NCBI RefSeq assembly: GCF_029428875.1
Contig: NZ_JAJSOO010000001.1
Coordinates: 2,790,001 to 2,854,000 of the forward strand
Direction: 5' to 3'
Source: Streptomyces sp. JH34
GTDB taxonomy: Bacteria > Actinomycetota > Actinomycetes > Streptomycetales > Streptomycetaceae
Length of the DNA stretch: 64,000 nucleotides
Numbering within the stretch: position 1 is the stretch's first letter; every line of letters begins with the position of its first letter. Of this stretch, positions 1-7,557 are shown piece by piece. Below the pieces are notes generated by a model, which ran no database searches, had not been told where the DNA came from, and was given only the letters and a program-made list of their open reading frames with translations. Made by a program: the position numbers and the translations under genes.

Positions 1-556
1 AGCCGGCCTCGAACTTCTTGATCAGCGGGGTCTCGACACCACCGATGAAGCCGACCTTCTTGGTCTTGGTGACCTTGGCGGCGGCGACGCCCGCGAGGTA
101 GGAGCCCTGCTCCTCGTTGAACACTATGTTCGCGATGTTGTCGCCGGTGACCGAGGCGTCGTCGATGATGCCGAAGGTGATCTTCGGAAACTTCGGCGCG
201 ACCTTCTTGATGGCCGGGGCGTAGGCGAAGCCGACACCGATCACCGGGTTGTTACCGGCGCGCGCCAGCGCGGTGAGGCGCTGCACCTTGTCGGCGTCCG
301 CCTCGCCGTCCGAGGGCTCGGCCTCGGTGCCCTTGACGCCGAGGTCCTTCTCGGCGCGGGCCAGACCCGCGTAGGCGGCGTCGTTGAACGACTGGTCGCC
401 GCGACCGCCGATGTCGTACGCGATGGCTGTCTTGGCGCCCTTCGAGTCGGACGAGGTGCCCGACGACGAGGTCGACGATTCGCCACACGCGGTTACGCTG
501 AGCGCAAGCGCCGCGGACATGACGCCCACGGTGGCAATCCTGGTGATCCGGCGCAA
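1..556 (-). CDS. BMP-family ABC transporter substrate-binding lipoprotein (3' end cut by window)
   Basis: The product is an extracytoplasmic, lipid-anchored receptor of the basic membrane protein (BMP/Med) family, which usually feeds a nucleoside or purine ABC importer. The TTG start lies 7 nt after a GGAG ribosome binding site and gives a basic n-region, a hydrophobic stretch and the lipobox LSVTAC with the acylated Cys at residue 24. A Ser/Thr-rich linker follows, then the family pattern IAYDIGGRGDQSFNDAAYAG, a glycine-rich region and FNEEQGSYLAG near the edge. About 185 residues are visible of an expected 350 or so. An upstream ATG-initiated reading is possible but would disrupt the signal peptide. 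Permease and ATPase genes are expected beyond the left edge. The family is secure; the substrate is inferred. Confidence 0.9.
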   Translation of the reverse strand, partial: MRRITRIATVGVMSAALALSVTACGESSTSSSGTSSDSKGAKTAIAYDIGGRGDQSFNDAAYAGLARAEKDLGVKGTEAEPSDGEADADKVQRLTALARAGNNPVIGVGFAYAPAIKKVAPKFPKITFGIIDDASVTGDNIANIVFNEEQGSYLAGVAAAKVTKTKKVGFIGGVETPLIKKFEAG

Positions 557-762
557 GGGAAGGCTCCTTCAAACCTGACCGAAGCGCCTCTTCCGGCGCT
601 GGTTTCGCGGCGATCGTAACGCGCGTAGATGTCAGATAAAGCCCCCTACGGAAGCTGTTATCGGATCGTCGCGAACAGAAGGTGTACGGGTCGGTCACGA
701 GCCGTTACGCGCACGGGACGAGAAGCGACCGCACCGGCGGCCACAATCCGGATATTCGCAGG

Positions 763-1977
763 TCAGACGTCCAGCAGCGCGGCGGCGGTGAACAGCTCCA
801 CACCGACGGTGATGGCCTCTTCGTCCACGTCGAAGTCGCCCCGGTGCAGGTCCAGACCGCGGGTGTCACCAGGGGCCCGTACGCCGAGCCTCGCCATGGC
901 GCCCGGGATCTTCTCCAGGTACCACGAGAAGTCCTCGCCGCCCAGACTCTGTTCGGTGTCCTCGATCGCATACGATCCGCGGCGGATCGTCATCGCGGCG
1001 TCCAGCAGACCGATGGTCTCGGCCTCGTTGACCACGGGCGGCACCCCGCGGACGTAGTCGATCACCGTCTTGGCCCCGTGCATCGCGGCCACCTCGTCGA
1101 TCGCCGCGTGCACCAGGTCGGGTGCCTGCCGCCAGCTCTCCAGATCGAGGCAGCGCACCGTCCCGGACAGCTCGGCGCGCTGCGGGATGACGTTGGGCGC
1201 GTGGCCCGTCTGGAGCCTCCCCCAGGTGACCGCGAGTCCGGCCCGTGCGTCCACGCGGCGGGCGAGCAGCGCGGGGACGTCGGTGGCCACCCGGGCGGCG
1301 GCGGTGACCAGGTCGGTGGTGAGGTGCGGGCGGGCCGTGTGCCCGCCGGGGCCGTCGAGGGTGACCTCCAGGCGGTCGCAGGCCGAGGTGATCGGCCCGA
1401 TCCTGAGCCCGATCCGGCCCACGTCCACCTTGGGGTCGCAGTGCACCCCGATGATCCGCCCCACCCCTTCCAGCACCCCGGCCGCGACGGCGTCGGTGGC
1501 ACCGCCGGGCAGCACCTCCTCGGCGGGCTGGAACAGCAGCCGCACCGGGCGGGGCAGCAGCCCCTGCCGGTCCAGGTCGCTCAGGACGAGCCCCGCGCCC
1601 AGGACACAGCTCGTATGGACGTCGTGCCCGCAGGCGTGCGCACGGTCGGGCACGGTGGACCGGTAGGAGACGCCCGCCTTGGTGTCAGGAATCGGCAGCG
1701 CGTCGATATCGCCGCGCAGCGCCAGCATCGGCGTCACGCCGTCCCACTCCCCCACGTCACAGACGAGCCCCGTGCCACCGGGCAGCACCTGAGGCTCCAG
1801 CCCCGCCTTCTCCAGCCGGGCCTTGACGGCCGCGGTGGTACGGAACTCCTGGTTGCCGAGCTCCGGGTGCATGTGCAGATCGCGGCGGAAGGCGATGAGC
1901 TCGGCACGCAGGTCGTCGGGCAGGGCGCCGGGCAGGACGGCCTCGGCGTGGGGCGCACGGGACTTCAACTGGTTCAC
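763..1977 (-). CDS. M20-family amidohydrolase / metallopeptidase
   Basis: A 404-residue cytosolic hydrolase of the M20D group, which removes acyl groups from amino acids (N-acyl, IAA-amino-acid or aminobenzoyl-glutamate type). Motifs in order: HMHPELG near residue 35, RGDIDALP at 88-95 and HACGHDVHT at 114-122. In this subfamily Cys116 and the histidines bind the metals. A dimerisation (lid) domain lies in the middle, and the metal-binding GGEDFSWYL is near the C-terminus. I chose GTG at 1977 because an AGGGTA (TACCCT on the coding strand) -10 box sits exactly 7 nt upstream, which suggests a leaderless message. A 13-residue longer reading to 2016 would start upstream of that box. The gene stands alone, reading toward the BMP gene. 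The exact substrate cannot be told from sequence. Confidence 0.88.
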   Translation of the reverse strand: MNQLKSRAPHAEAVLPGALPDDLRAELIAFRRDLHMHPELGNQEFRTTAAVKARLEKAGLEPQVLPGGTGLVCDVGEWDGVTPMLALRGDIDALPIPDTKAGVSYRSTVPDRAHACGHDVHTSCVLGAGLVLSDLDRQGLLPRPVRLLFQPAEEVLPGGATDAVAAGVLEGVGRIIGVHCDPKVDVGRIGLRIGPITSACDRLEVTLDGPGGHTARPHLTTDLVTAAARVATDVPALLARRVDARAGLAVTWGRLQTGHAPNVIPQRAELSGTVRCLDLESWRQAPDLVHAAIDEVAAMHGAKTVIDYVRGVPPVVNEAETIGLLDAAMTIRRGSYAIEDTEQSLGGEDFSWYLEKIPGAMARLGVRAPGDTRGLDLHRGDFDVDEEAITVGVELFTAAALLDV

Positions 1978-1984
1978 CCATCCA

Positions 1985-1990
1985 AGGGTA
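1985..1990 (-). promoter_or_regulatory. -10 box of the amidohydrolase gene (leaderless)
   Basis: TACCCT on the minus strand, followed by 7 nt and then GTG. This matches the TAnnnT-N7-start layout seen repeatedly in this window. No convincing -35 was found. Confidence 0.4.
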
Positions 1991-2227
1991 GGCCCCTTGT
2001 ACCCACAACTGGCCACAGATCAACAAAAGTTCAGCCGCTTAGAGGAACAAAGATGGCGCGGCGGCGTGTGACGGGCGGTTGCGGTGGGTATGCTCTCTCG
2101 TTACCGTTCCGGTTTGAGCGTGTCCAGCCGCTCCTGTTCCTCCCCCAGGATGCGCAGGGCGCGCACGTCCTTGATCCGGGCTGTGTCCTCCATCAGCTGC
2201 GTTTCGTCCCGCGTTGCCGCCTCCCCG

Positions 2228-2524
2228 TCACGGAGACCTGAGCAGCTCACGCAGGGTGCCCACATACGTCGCCACATCACGCTCGGCGGGCGGCTCGGAG
2301 GCAGTGGTCGTGTCTGCCGGAGCCGAGGTACGGCAGGAACGGCAGAGGCCATCGGGGAGTGCCTCGGGGCGGCCGGGGGTTCCGCACTGCGTGCACTCGA
2401 CCATGGGGCGGAACCCGAGCGTGCCCGGTGCGTCCGGGGCCGAGGCCGGGGCTGCGGGCAGCAGTGGCGGGAGCTTGTCGCGGAGCCTGCGCCTGACGAC
2501 GCCGACCGGCGAGTCCACAGCCGC
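2228..2524 (-). pseudogene. C-terminal remnant of an HTH/zinc-ribbon plasmid-type protein
   Basis: The readable part runs from SPVGVVRRRLRDKLPPL through a Cys4 zinc-ribbon pattern (CTQC, 15 residues, CRSC) to LRELLRSP and a stop. From memory, this tail resembles the C-terminus of MarR/HTH-type proteins found on Streptomyces integrative elements, where it follows a winged-helix domain. Here no helix-turn-helix precedes it. Upstream in the same frame is low-complexity Arg/Gly/Pro sequence typical of non-coding high-GC DNA. It could instead be a short independent zinc-ribbon protein, but no start with a ribosome binding site was seen. Confidence 0.35.
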
Positions 2525-2636
2525 CGGGAGCGTCCGACTACACGTCTCGAGTCCCGGCGCTCGGCTCCCGACCCCCGGATCCCGAAGCTCCGGGCCCGCA
2601 CCCGCTCCCATCCCCCGAACGAGTGAACCGTCCTGT

Positions 2637-2670
2637 CCCGGCGCTCGAAACCCGGGAGTCGAGCGCCGGG
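2637..2670. repeat. 11-bp perfect inverted repeat (hairpin)
   Basis: Arms CCCGGCGCTCG (2637-2647) and CGAGCGCCGGG (2660-2670) flank a 12-nt loop. A second copy of the left arm (TCCCGGCGCTCG) lies at 2552-2563. There is no T-tract. It may be a factor-independent terminator of the kind common in Streptomyces or part of a dispersed repeat; no intact gene needs it here. Confidence 0.45.
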
Positions 2671-2945
2671 GCCGAGAGCCGAACCGAGCCCCATCCACTC
2701 AGCCTCACGTAACCGCTCTCCATGACTCGCCGCCACTCTCACAGCGTTTCGCAGCGCCGCCGTCAACCGCGCCGTCAGTTCAAGGGCCCACGTGCAGTGC
2801 AGTGGGCACTCCACAGTGTTTGGCACACCGCGGTGCTTCGTGTGCAGGGTGGGGACCGCGTGATTCAAAGCCTCGGCCGGGACGACGGTGCTGAGTCGTT
2901 GACAGACGAGACTGGCGGCTTCAGCGGCAATTCATCGCCGATCGG

Positions 2946-3246
2946 TCACAGAGTGCTGATCAGGTACCGGAATCCGGCGAAGGGGAATGCGCCGGCCAGA
3001 CGCACGGTCTCTTCGGTCAGACCGAAAACCCCCTGGTACTGCAGGCGGACAGGTAGGCAATGTTCTCTGCTCCCACGCGCGGCCGGGCGATTTGGTCCAC
3101 CGCGTCGAGCAACCGTCATGTGGAGTGGGCGTCAGGGCGTCTGTGATAGGGCGGGCCGCCACTTGCCACAGCCAGTGCAGCGGGTCCCGGATCCGTTCAC
3201 TGGCCGCCGCCTGCTCCCCGGCGTCGGGAGAGTGCTGCGCACTCAT
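2946..3246 (-). pseudogene. Degenerate CHAT-domain (caspase-like) protein fragment
   Basis: Read from 3246 on the minus strand, the sequence contains DPLHWLWQVAARPITDAL, resembling the segment before the caspase-like core of Streptomyces CHAT proteins. After a shift of frame the final segment reads VFGLTEETVRLAGAFPFAGF followed by RYLISTL and a stop. That resembles the CHAT signature (HLASAL..AGF..VIGTLW) cut just before its Trp. The intervening catalytic His and Cys blocks are missing. It is therefore a deleted, frameshifted relic. The assignment rests on pattern recognition of short segments only. Confidence 0.4.
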
Positions 3247-3322
3247 GAGTCGGGCAGGCTGGTGCTGCCGTACGCCAGGCCGGTCCAGATACAGCGGTGG
3301 AACACACGTGCCCATTGGTACG

Positions 3323-3748
3323 GTGACCGGAGCGACGAGAGGCGGGGGCCATGGGGAGCGAAGCCGATCTGGCTTTTCCGAGGACGACTTGACACGGTTG
3401 GCAAAGGACATGGGCCTCATGCGGGAATATCTGGACAGGCAGGTGCGCCGCATGGACGGAATTGTCGACCAGGTCGAGGCGGGTTGGCAGGGAAGAACTG
3501 GGAAGGCCTACCGGGCTCTCCACCGCGGTGCAGCTGAGGACGCCGTACGCATCCGGGGCATCCTCACCGTGCTCGAGCAAGCTGTACGCATGAGCCGAGA
3601 TGGGTTCACCGAGCTGGAACTCGCAACCTTGCAGAACTTTCGGCAAGTTCAGAGCGCCGTGAACGTGGCGGCGGAAGCCGAGAAGCTCCAAGCGGACAAC
3701 CCGTCCGCCGGTGCAACTGCGCCTCGTAGCCGCATCGCTGACTTCTGA
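3323..3748 (+). CDS. WXG100-type secretion target / helical-hairpin protein
   Basis: A small, highly helical protein of the ESAT-6/WXG100 superfamily, substrates or partners of type VII (Esx) secretion. The core runs from SGFSEDDLTRLAKDM through two amphipathic helices joined at a WQG turn (GWQGRTGKAYRALHRGAAED). A third helix with LEQAVRMSRDGF and a disordered tail follow. It is the first gene of a tightly spaced set: the next gene starts 9 nt after its stop. The start is uncertain. GTG at 3323 (used here) and GTG at 3308 lack good ribosome binding sites, whereas ATG at 3351 has one (GAGGCGGGGG) but lies in another frame and stops after 13 codons. A frameshift near the 5' end is therefore possible. 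Confidence 0.65.
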   Translation: MTGATRGGGHGERSRSGFSEDDLTRLAKDMGLMREYLDRQVRRMDGIVDQVEAGWQGRTGKAYRALHRGAAEDAVRIRGILTVLEQAVRMSRDGFTELELATLQNFRQVQSAVNVAAEAEKLQADNPSAGATAPRSRIADF

Positions 3749-3757
3749 GGGGGCCCC

Positions 3758-4053
3758 GTGGCCGATGATCATATAGGCGTCCACTTCGGAACGCTCCGGG
3801 GTTTGGCGGAAGAGCTTGAAGACACCACCAACTCAACGAAAGACTCGACGAGCTGTACAAGCGGGTCGAGAAGGCAGTTCTGAGCTGGGAGGGTGAGGCG
3901 CGCAGCGCGTTCGTGGACGAACTCGACCGCTGGGACATGGAGATGCAGGACCTGCAGGCCGCCCAGAGATGGTTGCAGCAGGTGGTGACGACCGGGCAGA
4001 CAAACTATAGTGCGGCGCATCTAGCTGTACTTCGCGGCTGGGGAGCGAAATAG
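3758..4053 (+). pseudogene. WXG100 family gene interrupted by a 1-nt frameshift
   Basis: GTG at 3758 follows a GAGGGGG ribosome binding site and reads VADDHIGVHFGTLRGLAEEL, then enters a wrong frame near 3828-3832 and stops early. The next frame continues at once with LNERLDELYKRVEKAVLSWE, contains the WEG turn (SWEGEARSAF) and ends LAVLRGWGAK at 4051-4053. Total length is 296 nt, one short of the 297 that an intact 98-codon gene plus stop would need. So a single deleted base explains it. Both halves match a classical ~97-residue WXG100 protein. It sits between another WXG100 gene and the RNase A-like toxin, whose GTG overlaps its stop by 1 nt. It could be a sequencing error or genuine inactivation of a secretion partner. 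Confidence 0.8.
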
Positions 4054-5756
4054 TGACTCAGCCCCACGGCGCTCCTAATCCCGGGTCCGGGTTCGATGTC
4101 GCACCCTCAGAACTTAATTCCGTCGCGGAGAACGTGGCGCTGCAGCAGGGCATGCTGCACAAGGCGGCGAACGACCTAGTGTACGACCTGGTCGAGTTCA
4201 TGGACTGCGGCGGGTACGGAACAGCCGCAGAGATGGTGTCGTCCGCCTACTTGAAGGTGGGTAATCGATTTCTGGATGTCTGGGCGAAGAGCGTGACGAG
4301 CGTCGGCGGTGTGGCGGTCGGCTTCGTCACCACGGCTAACAACTACGCCACTGCGGAGGCCGCCAGCCACCCGGTGGGTACGGCCCCGCCGACTCGATTC
4401 CCCCTTCCCCAGGTCATCGACACGCCCCCGCATTACCAGCGGATCCCTGATCCGAAGTGGGGCGACATGGACGACTACAGCTCCGGACTCATCTCCTGGC
4501 TACTGGAAGGCGTTCCCGACTGGGCGATGGACATCATCCGCGACTTGTTGGACAACGTCTACAGATGGGGCAAGGCGGGCGATGTCCTGCCGTTACCCGA
4601 ATACTTGCAGCTCGACAAGATAGCCCTGGCCTGGCTCAAGCCAGGATTCGCCATCACTCAGATCGAAAGTGCACTGACCGGGTCGATCGGGTCTATATCC
4701 GACCCGAACAACGGTGAGTGGCAAGCGGCGATGCGGCAGTTCACCAGCTCGCTGTGGGGCACCACCGCATGGGGGACATCGACTGCGGGCTATGAGTGGA
4801 AGCACGACAGTGCCGGCGGTCAGGGGACCGGAACTCGCCCCGCCATGTCCGTACTGTGGGACACCACCCAGGAAGTCAGCCAGATCATGCGGGCATACGC
4901 AGAAGCCGGCGAGAAGATGGACAGGGAGGTGGCGCGCGTCTACCGAAAGGCCGTCTGGGACGCACTGCCTGATATCGCAGACGGTCTCGACATGAGCGAC
5001 GTAAAGAAGATCGGGAAAGGAATTCTCGGACTTGGGCGCGATCTTGGTATCGGAATCACTCTCAAGATCGATACCGCAGCTCTCAACGTGGCTGTTTCAC
5101 TGTACGAAGGTGAACTACTGGGTTTGGTAAGTGATCTCAACAAGCTATTGCCTGCCCTGGACGAAGCCTACCGGAGTGCACCCACTTACCAGGCCGAGGA
5201 AGCCCGGGCCCAGGCATTCGGAGCGCGCTCACTAAACGAGTTCAAGCAGGAGCACCGATTCACCGTTCCGGGCCAGGATCCGAATCAAATCTACTATCCA
5301 ATGGATCTCGCCAACCAGGAAGGAATGTTCGGAAGTCATCCCATCGACAAACACGTAGGCCTAACCGACGATCAAATGAGAATGCGACTGCGTGACCAAT
5401 TGAAGGTTCCGGACGCCTCATCCTTCGTTGACCTCTCGTCAGCCCAGAAGTACACCCAAGACGTCCTGCGTAACGACGCCAACGAGAACAGAATCGCGGA
5501 CTGGATCGATAGTGTCGAAAAGAAGGTCAAGAATAGACCCGGATACGACCCCAACAAATCCGAGCTTCAGCCACCCCTTTACATGGAATTCCCCGGACAA
5601 GTAGTCGGACGCACGGTCTCGCGTTCAGACTATGATGCGGACGGCATGAGCGCCACAGTGGAGGAGAGGAGCTGGGTCCAGGTGCGACTGATCTACAAGC
5701 AAGGGCTGGAACCCCCCTTCATCGTCTTGACTGCTATGCCACATGCGGCACCTTGA
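4053..5756 (+). CDS. Polymorphic toxin with C-terminal bacterial RNase A-like domain
   Basis: A 567-residue effector. The first 110 residues form an alpha-helical Esx/WXG-like region (FDVAPSELNSVAENVALQQG, CGGYGTAAEMVSSAYLKVGN). A long helical middle follows to about residue 400. The last 140 residues match the RNase A-like toxin fold of CdiA C-termini (PF18431): GSHPIDKHVGLTDDQMRMRL with His434 as candidate catalytic base, SSFVDLSSAQKYTQ, then a G-x-VVGR strand and FIVLTAMP at the end. The family usually has TAYP there, so the Tyr is Met here. Its GTG overlaps the stop of the preceding WXG gene by 1 nt, and a candidate immunity gene starts 14 nt after its stop. Base composition is visibly less GC-rich than flanking genes. 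Predicted to be exported and to cut RNA in target cells; activity is inferred from family. Confidence 0.75.
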   Translation: MTQPHGAPNPGSGFDVAPSELNSVAENVALQQGMLHKAANDLVYDLVEFMDCGGYGTAAEMVSSAYLKVGNRFLDVWAKSVTSVGGVAVGFVTTANNYATAEAASHPVGTAPPTRFPLPQVIDTPPHYQRIPDPKWGDMDDYSSGLISWLLEGVPDWAMDIIRDLLDNVYRWGKAGDVLPLPEYLQLDKIALAWLKPGFAITQIESALTGSIGSISDPNNGEWQAAMRQFTSSLWGTTAWGTSTAGYEWKHDSAGGQGTGTRPAMSVLWDTTQEVSQIMRAYAEAGEKMDREVARVYRKAVWDALPDIADGLDMSDVKKIGKGILGLGRDLGIGITLKIDTAALNVAVSLYEGELLGLVSDLNKLLPALDEAYRSAPTYQAEEARAQAFGARSLNEFKQEHRFTVPGQDPNQIYYPMDLANQEGMFGSHPIDKHVGLTDDQMRMRLRDQLKVPDASSFVDLSSAQKYTQDVLRNDANENRIADWIDSVEKKVKNRPGYDPNKSELQPPLYMEFPGQVVGRTVSRSDYDADGMSATVEERSWVQVRLIYKQGLEPPFIVLTAMPHAAP

Positions 5757-5770
5757 GAGAGGTTGGATCC

Positions 5771-6424
5771 GTGCAAACTTTTCCTGCGTCACTACTCTCC
5801 GACGGGCCTGTACAAAGAGTCCTGGATATCGCTATCGCAGTCCAAGAGTCCGAGGGACAACTTTCCCTTGACGATGAGATTCGGCGCTACGTTCGCTTGA
5901 TCCGACACGACTGGGTGGCCAACTGGAATTGCTCGGTCTACTCTTCGTCCGGCGCACTGGATGCCGCGTCTACCTTTATTGAGAAATTCGGAATGCTGAA
6001 TTCATTCCCATCAGAATTCAGAAGGAAGGCCGTTCGCGCGGCCGGCGATATGGACCCGGCGGAGTATTTGAGCATTCTGGCAGAACTGGTTCGCATGGCC
6101 GACCGGCAAGGTGCCCCCGAGTACGATGAGCTCACAATGGGAGGGAGAGAGTTCTTGCAGACCTTTCCCTACCTGTTCGGTTTCGGAGCCATTTTCGCGG
6201 ACGAGGGGGATCGTTCATTCGTAGAACTAATCCGTTCGTCCGTGACCGACGAGCATCCGTACTGCGCCGAGCGGGCAGTCGCCTACGCAACCGAAGCGCA
6301 GCGCGCCCTCGTCCTCTTTCCGGGGGTGGGCGGACTCACGAGTCATCTCTCCTGGGCCACCCGGGACAGACTGCAAGCAATCATCGACACAATCAACGAT
6401 CACATGCAACGAGAGCACTCATGA
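5771..6424 (+). CDS. Candidate immunity protein to the RNase A-like toxin (no family recognised)
   Basis: A 217-residue soluble, probably all-helical protein with no signal peptide or membrane segment. I do not recognise its family. It begins VQTFPASLLSDGPVQRVLDI and contains DMDPAEYLSILAELVRMAD, which looks like a repeat-type helical scaffold. GTG at 5771 was preferred over TTG at 5753 because GAGAGAGG lies 8 nt upstream and TTG 5753 overlaps the toxin stop. Position directly after the toxin gene, coupling on both sides (the next gene's ATG overlaps its stop by 4 nt) and similar lower GC make it the obvious antidote candidate. Function is inferred from context alone. Confidence 0.65.
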   Translation: MQTFPASLLSDGPVQRVLDIAIAVQESEGQLSLDDEIRRYVRLIRHDWVANWNCSVYSSSGALDAASTFIEKFGMLNSFPSEFRRKAVRAAGDMDPAEYLSILAELVRMADRQGAPEYDELTMGGREFLQTFPYLFGFGAIFADEGDRSFVELIRSSVTDEHPYCAERAVAYATEAQRALVLFPGVGGLTSHLSWATRDRLQAIIDTINDHMQREHS

Positions 6425-6729
6425 CCGCTCGGCAAAACCGTGCCGCGACCTACCCCGACCAGGCAACGGCCCAGTGGGCTACGCAACAGGTGGTCACCAG
6501 TAACGAGCAGATGATCCACCGCTGGCTGGCTCAGTCAACTCGTCAGCGACTCACGGTCGAGGCGGCCTGGCCCTCACGCCGAGAGCCGGTCGGGCGCGTG
6601 ATGCTGCAGGCAATGATGCTGGCGAGCAGGGACTCCTTGGATGTGCGGGCCGCCAGGGTCACGCTCAAGCGGAGCGACGAGAGTCCGCACGGGTTCGTCG
6701 TCCACTCCACCTTTCCGATCTATCTCTAG
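6421..6729 (+). CDS. Orphan RNase A-like toxin C-terminal cassette
   Basis: A 102-residue protein that is the second half of an RNase A-like toxin domain. ATYPDQATAQWATQQVVTSN aligns with the ASSFVDLSSAQKY block of the 4053 toxin, EPVGRV with QVVGRT, and PHGFVVHSTFP with PFIVLTAMP. The first part of the fold, with the HVG...TD catalytic His, is absent, so it should not be active alone. ATG at 6421 overlaps the upstream stop (ATGA). It looks like an orphan toxin tip of the sort that accumulates downstream of CDI or polymorphic-toxin genes and can recombine onto the main gene. The gene immediately downstream encodes a CdiI_2-like protein. Alternatively it is a catalytically dead decoy. Confidence 0.65.
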   Translation: MTARQNRAATYPDQATAQWATQQVVTSNEQMIHRWLAQSTRQRLTVEAAWPSRREPVGRVMLQAMMLASRDSLDVRAARVTLKRSDESPHGFVVHSTFPIYL

Positions 6730-6736
6730 AGGAACT

Positions 6737-7420
6737 GTGTCCCTCAGGCCCATTGAACACGACCGAAAATACGGCGAGCTGGACCAGGTCATTCGGGCGC
6801 ATCTGGGCCGTACTGCGCATGATGAGGAGGCCCTCGAAGCCTATCTCCGGCACAGTTGGCGGACTCGCCCGTGGGCCATCGCGACCGCCGTGCATCAGTT
6901 GCGGGAGTACGCCCAGAACCCCCCAGGGCGGTTGCGGTTGCGCCTGGGGGAGTTCTACCCGGTGCCGGACGTGGGGCTTCCGGACTCGGAGATCCAGGCC
7001 TGGTTGCTGCGGCTCGCCAGCCAGCTGAGCGAGAGCGTCGATAACGGAGCGGCCCCACCGCCCTCGACTCCTCGCACTCACTGGGAGTGGCATGCCCGGT
7101 TCCCGGAGCTCGCTCAGCTCCTTGGTGGCTGGTTCTCGCAGGACATGGTGGACGAGTTCGGCGACCACGATCTGGCGCTTCAGGACTACGCAGGTGGGAC
7201 CGACCCAGGTCTGGTGGCACAGCTGGCCGGTGAATTGCGCGACCTGCTCGCGCTGCCTCTCGGGGAGTCCGACTACGTACTCGCGGTCGCTGAGCTGGGT
7301 ATGGAGGTGGACCCGCCGGAGCCGCTGAGCGCTGGTGCATGGCTCGCCGAGCTTGCGGACCGAATCGTGACGGTCGCTCAGCATCGTGTGGCGGACGACT
7401 TCGGAGACCCAGAAATTTGA
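6737..7420 (+). CDS. CdiI_2-like contact-dependent inhibition immunity protein
   Basis: A 227-residue soluble protein. The C-terminal half, from HWEWHARFPELAQLLGGWFS through QDMVDEFGDHDLALQDYAGG to DPPEPLSAGAWLAELADRI, fits the CdiI_2 (PF18593) immunity family often encoded next to RNase A-like toxins. The N-terminal 80 residues (EEALEAYLRHSWRTRPWAIA) form an extra helical domain. GTG at 6737 has GAGG 4 nt upstream. It begins 7 nt after the orphan toxin cassette and is the last gene of the island. By context it neutralises the cassette's parental toxin. Whether it also protects against the 4053 toxin is unknown. Confidence 0.7.
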   Translation: MSLRPIEHDRKYGELDQVIRAHLGRTAHDEEALEAYLRHSWRTRPWAIATAVHQLREYAQNPPGRLRLRLGEFYPVPDVGLPDSEIQAWLLRLASQLSESVDNGAAPPPSTPRTHWEWHARFPELAQLLGGWFSQDMVDEFGDHDLALQDYAGGTDPGLVAQLAGELRDLLALPLGESDYVLAVAELGMEVDPPEPLSAGAWLAELADRIVTVAQHRVADDFGDPEI

Positions 7421-7557
7421 CCCGTGCAACTAATCAGTGGCTATCCGGAAACCACTGTGGTCTGAAAAGCGTGCAGCCTGGGACTGGGGTTCCATGCGCC
7501 CAGGACACTGGAGTACAGCTTCTTCCCGCCCAGGCGACCTGCCAGTACCCCAGCGGC

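Larger units (their letters stand above)
1991..3322. other. Gene-poor stretch with decayed gene remnants
   Basis: About 1.3 kb between the amidohydrolase and the first WXG100 gene without an intact recognisable gene. It holds a C-terminal HTH/zinc-ribbon fragment (2228-2524), an 11-bp hairpin (2637-2670) and a CHAT-domain fragment (2946-3246), all listed separately. A 30-codon reading at 2193-2101 on the minus strand, starting MEDTARIKDV, lies just downstream of the HTH fragment and could be a remnant or a small gene; I cannot decide. The picture is of an accessory site where insertions have decayed. Confidence 0.5.
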
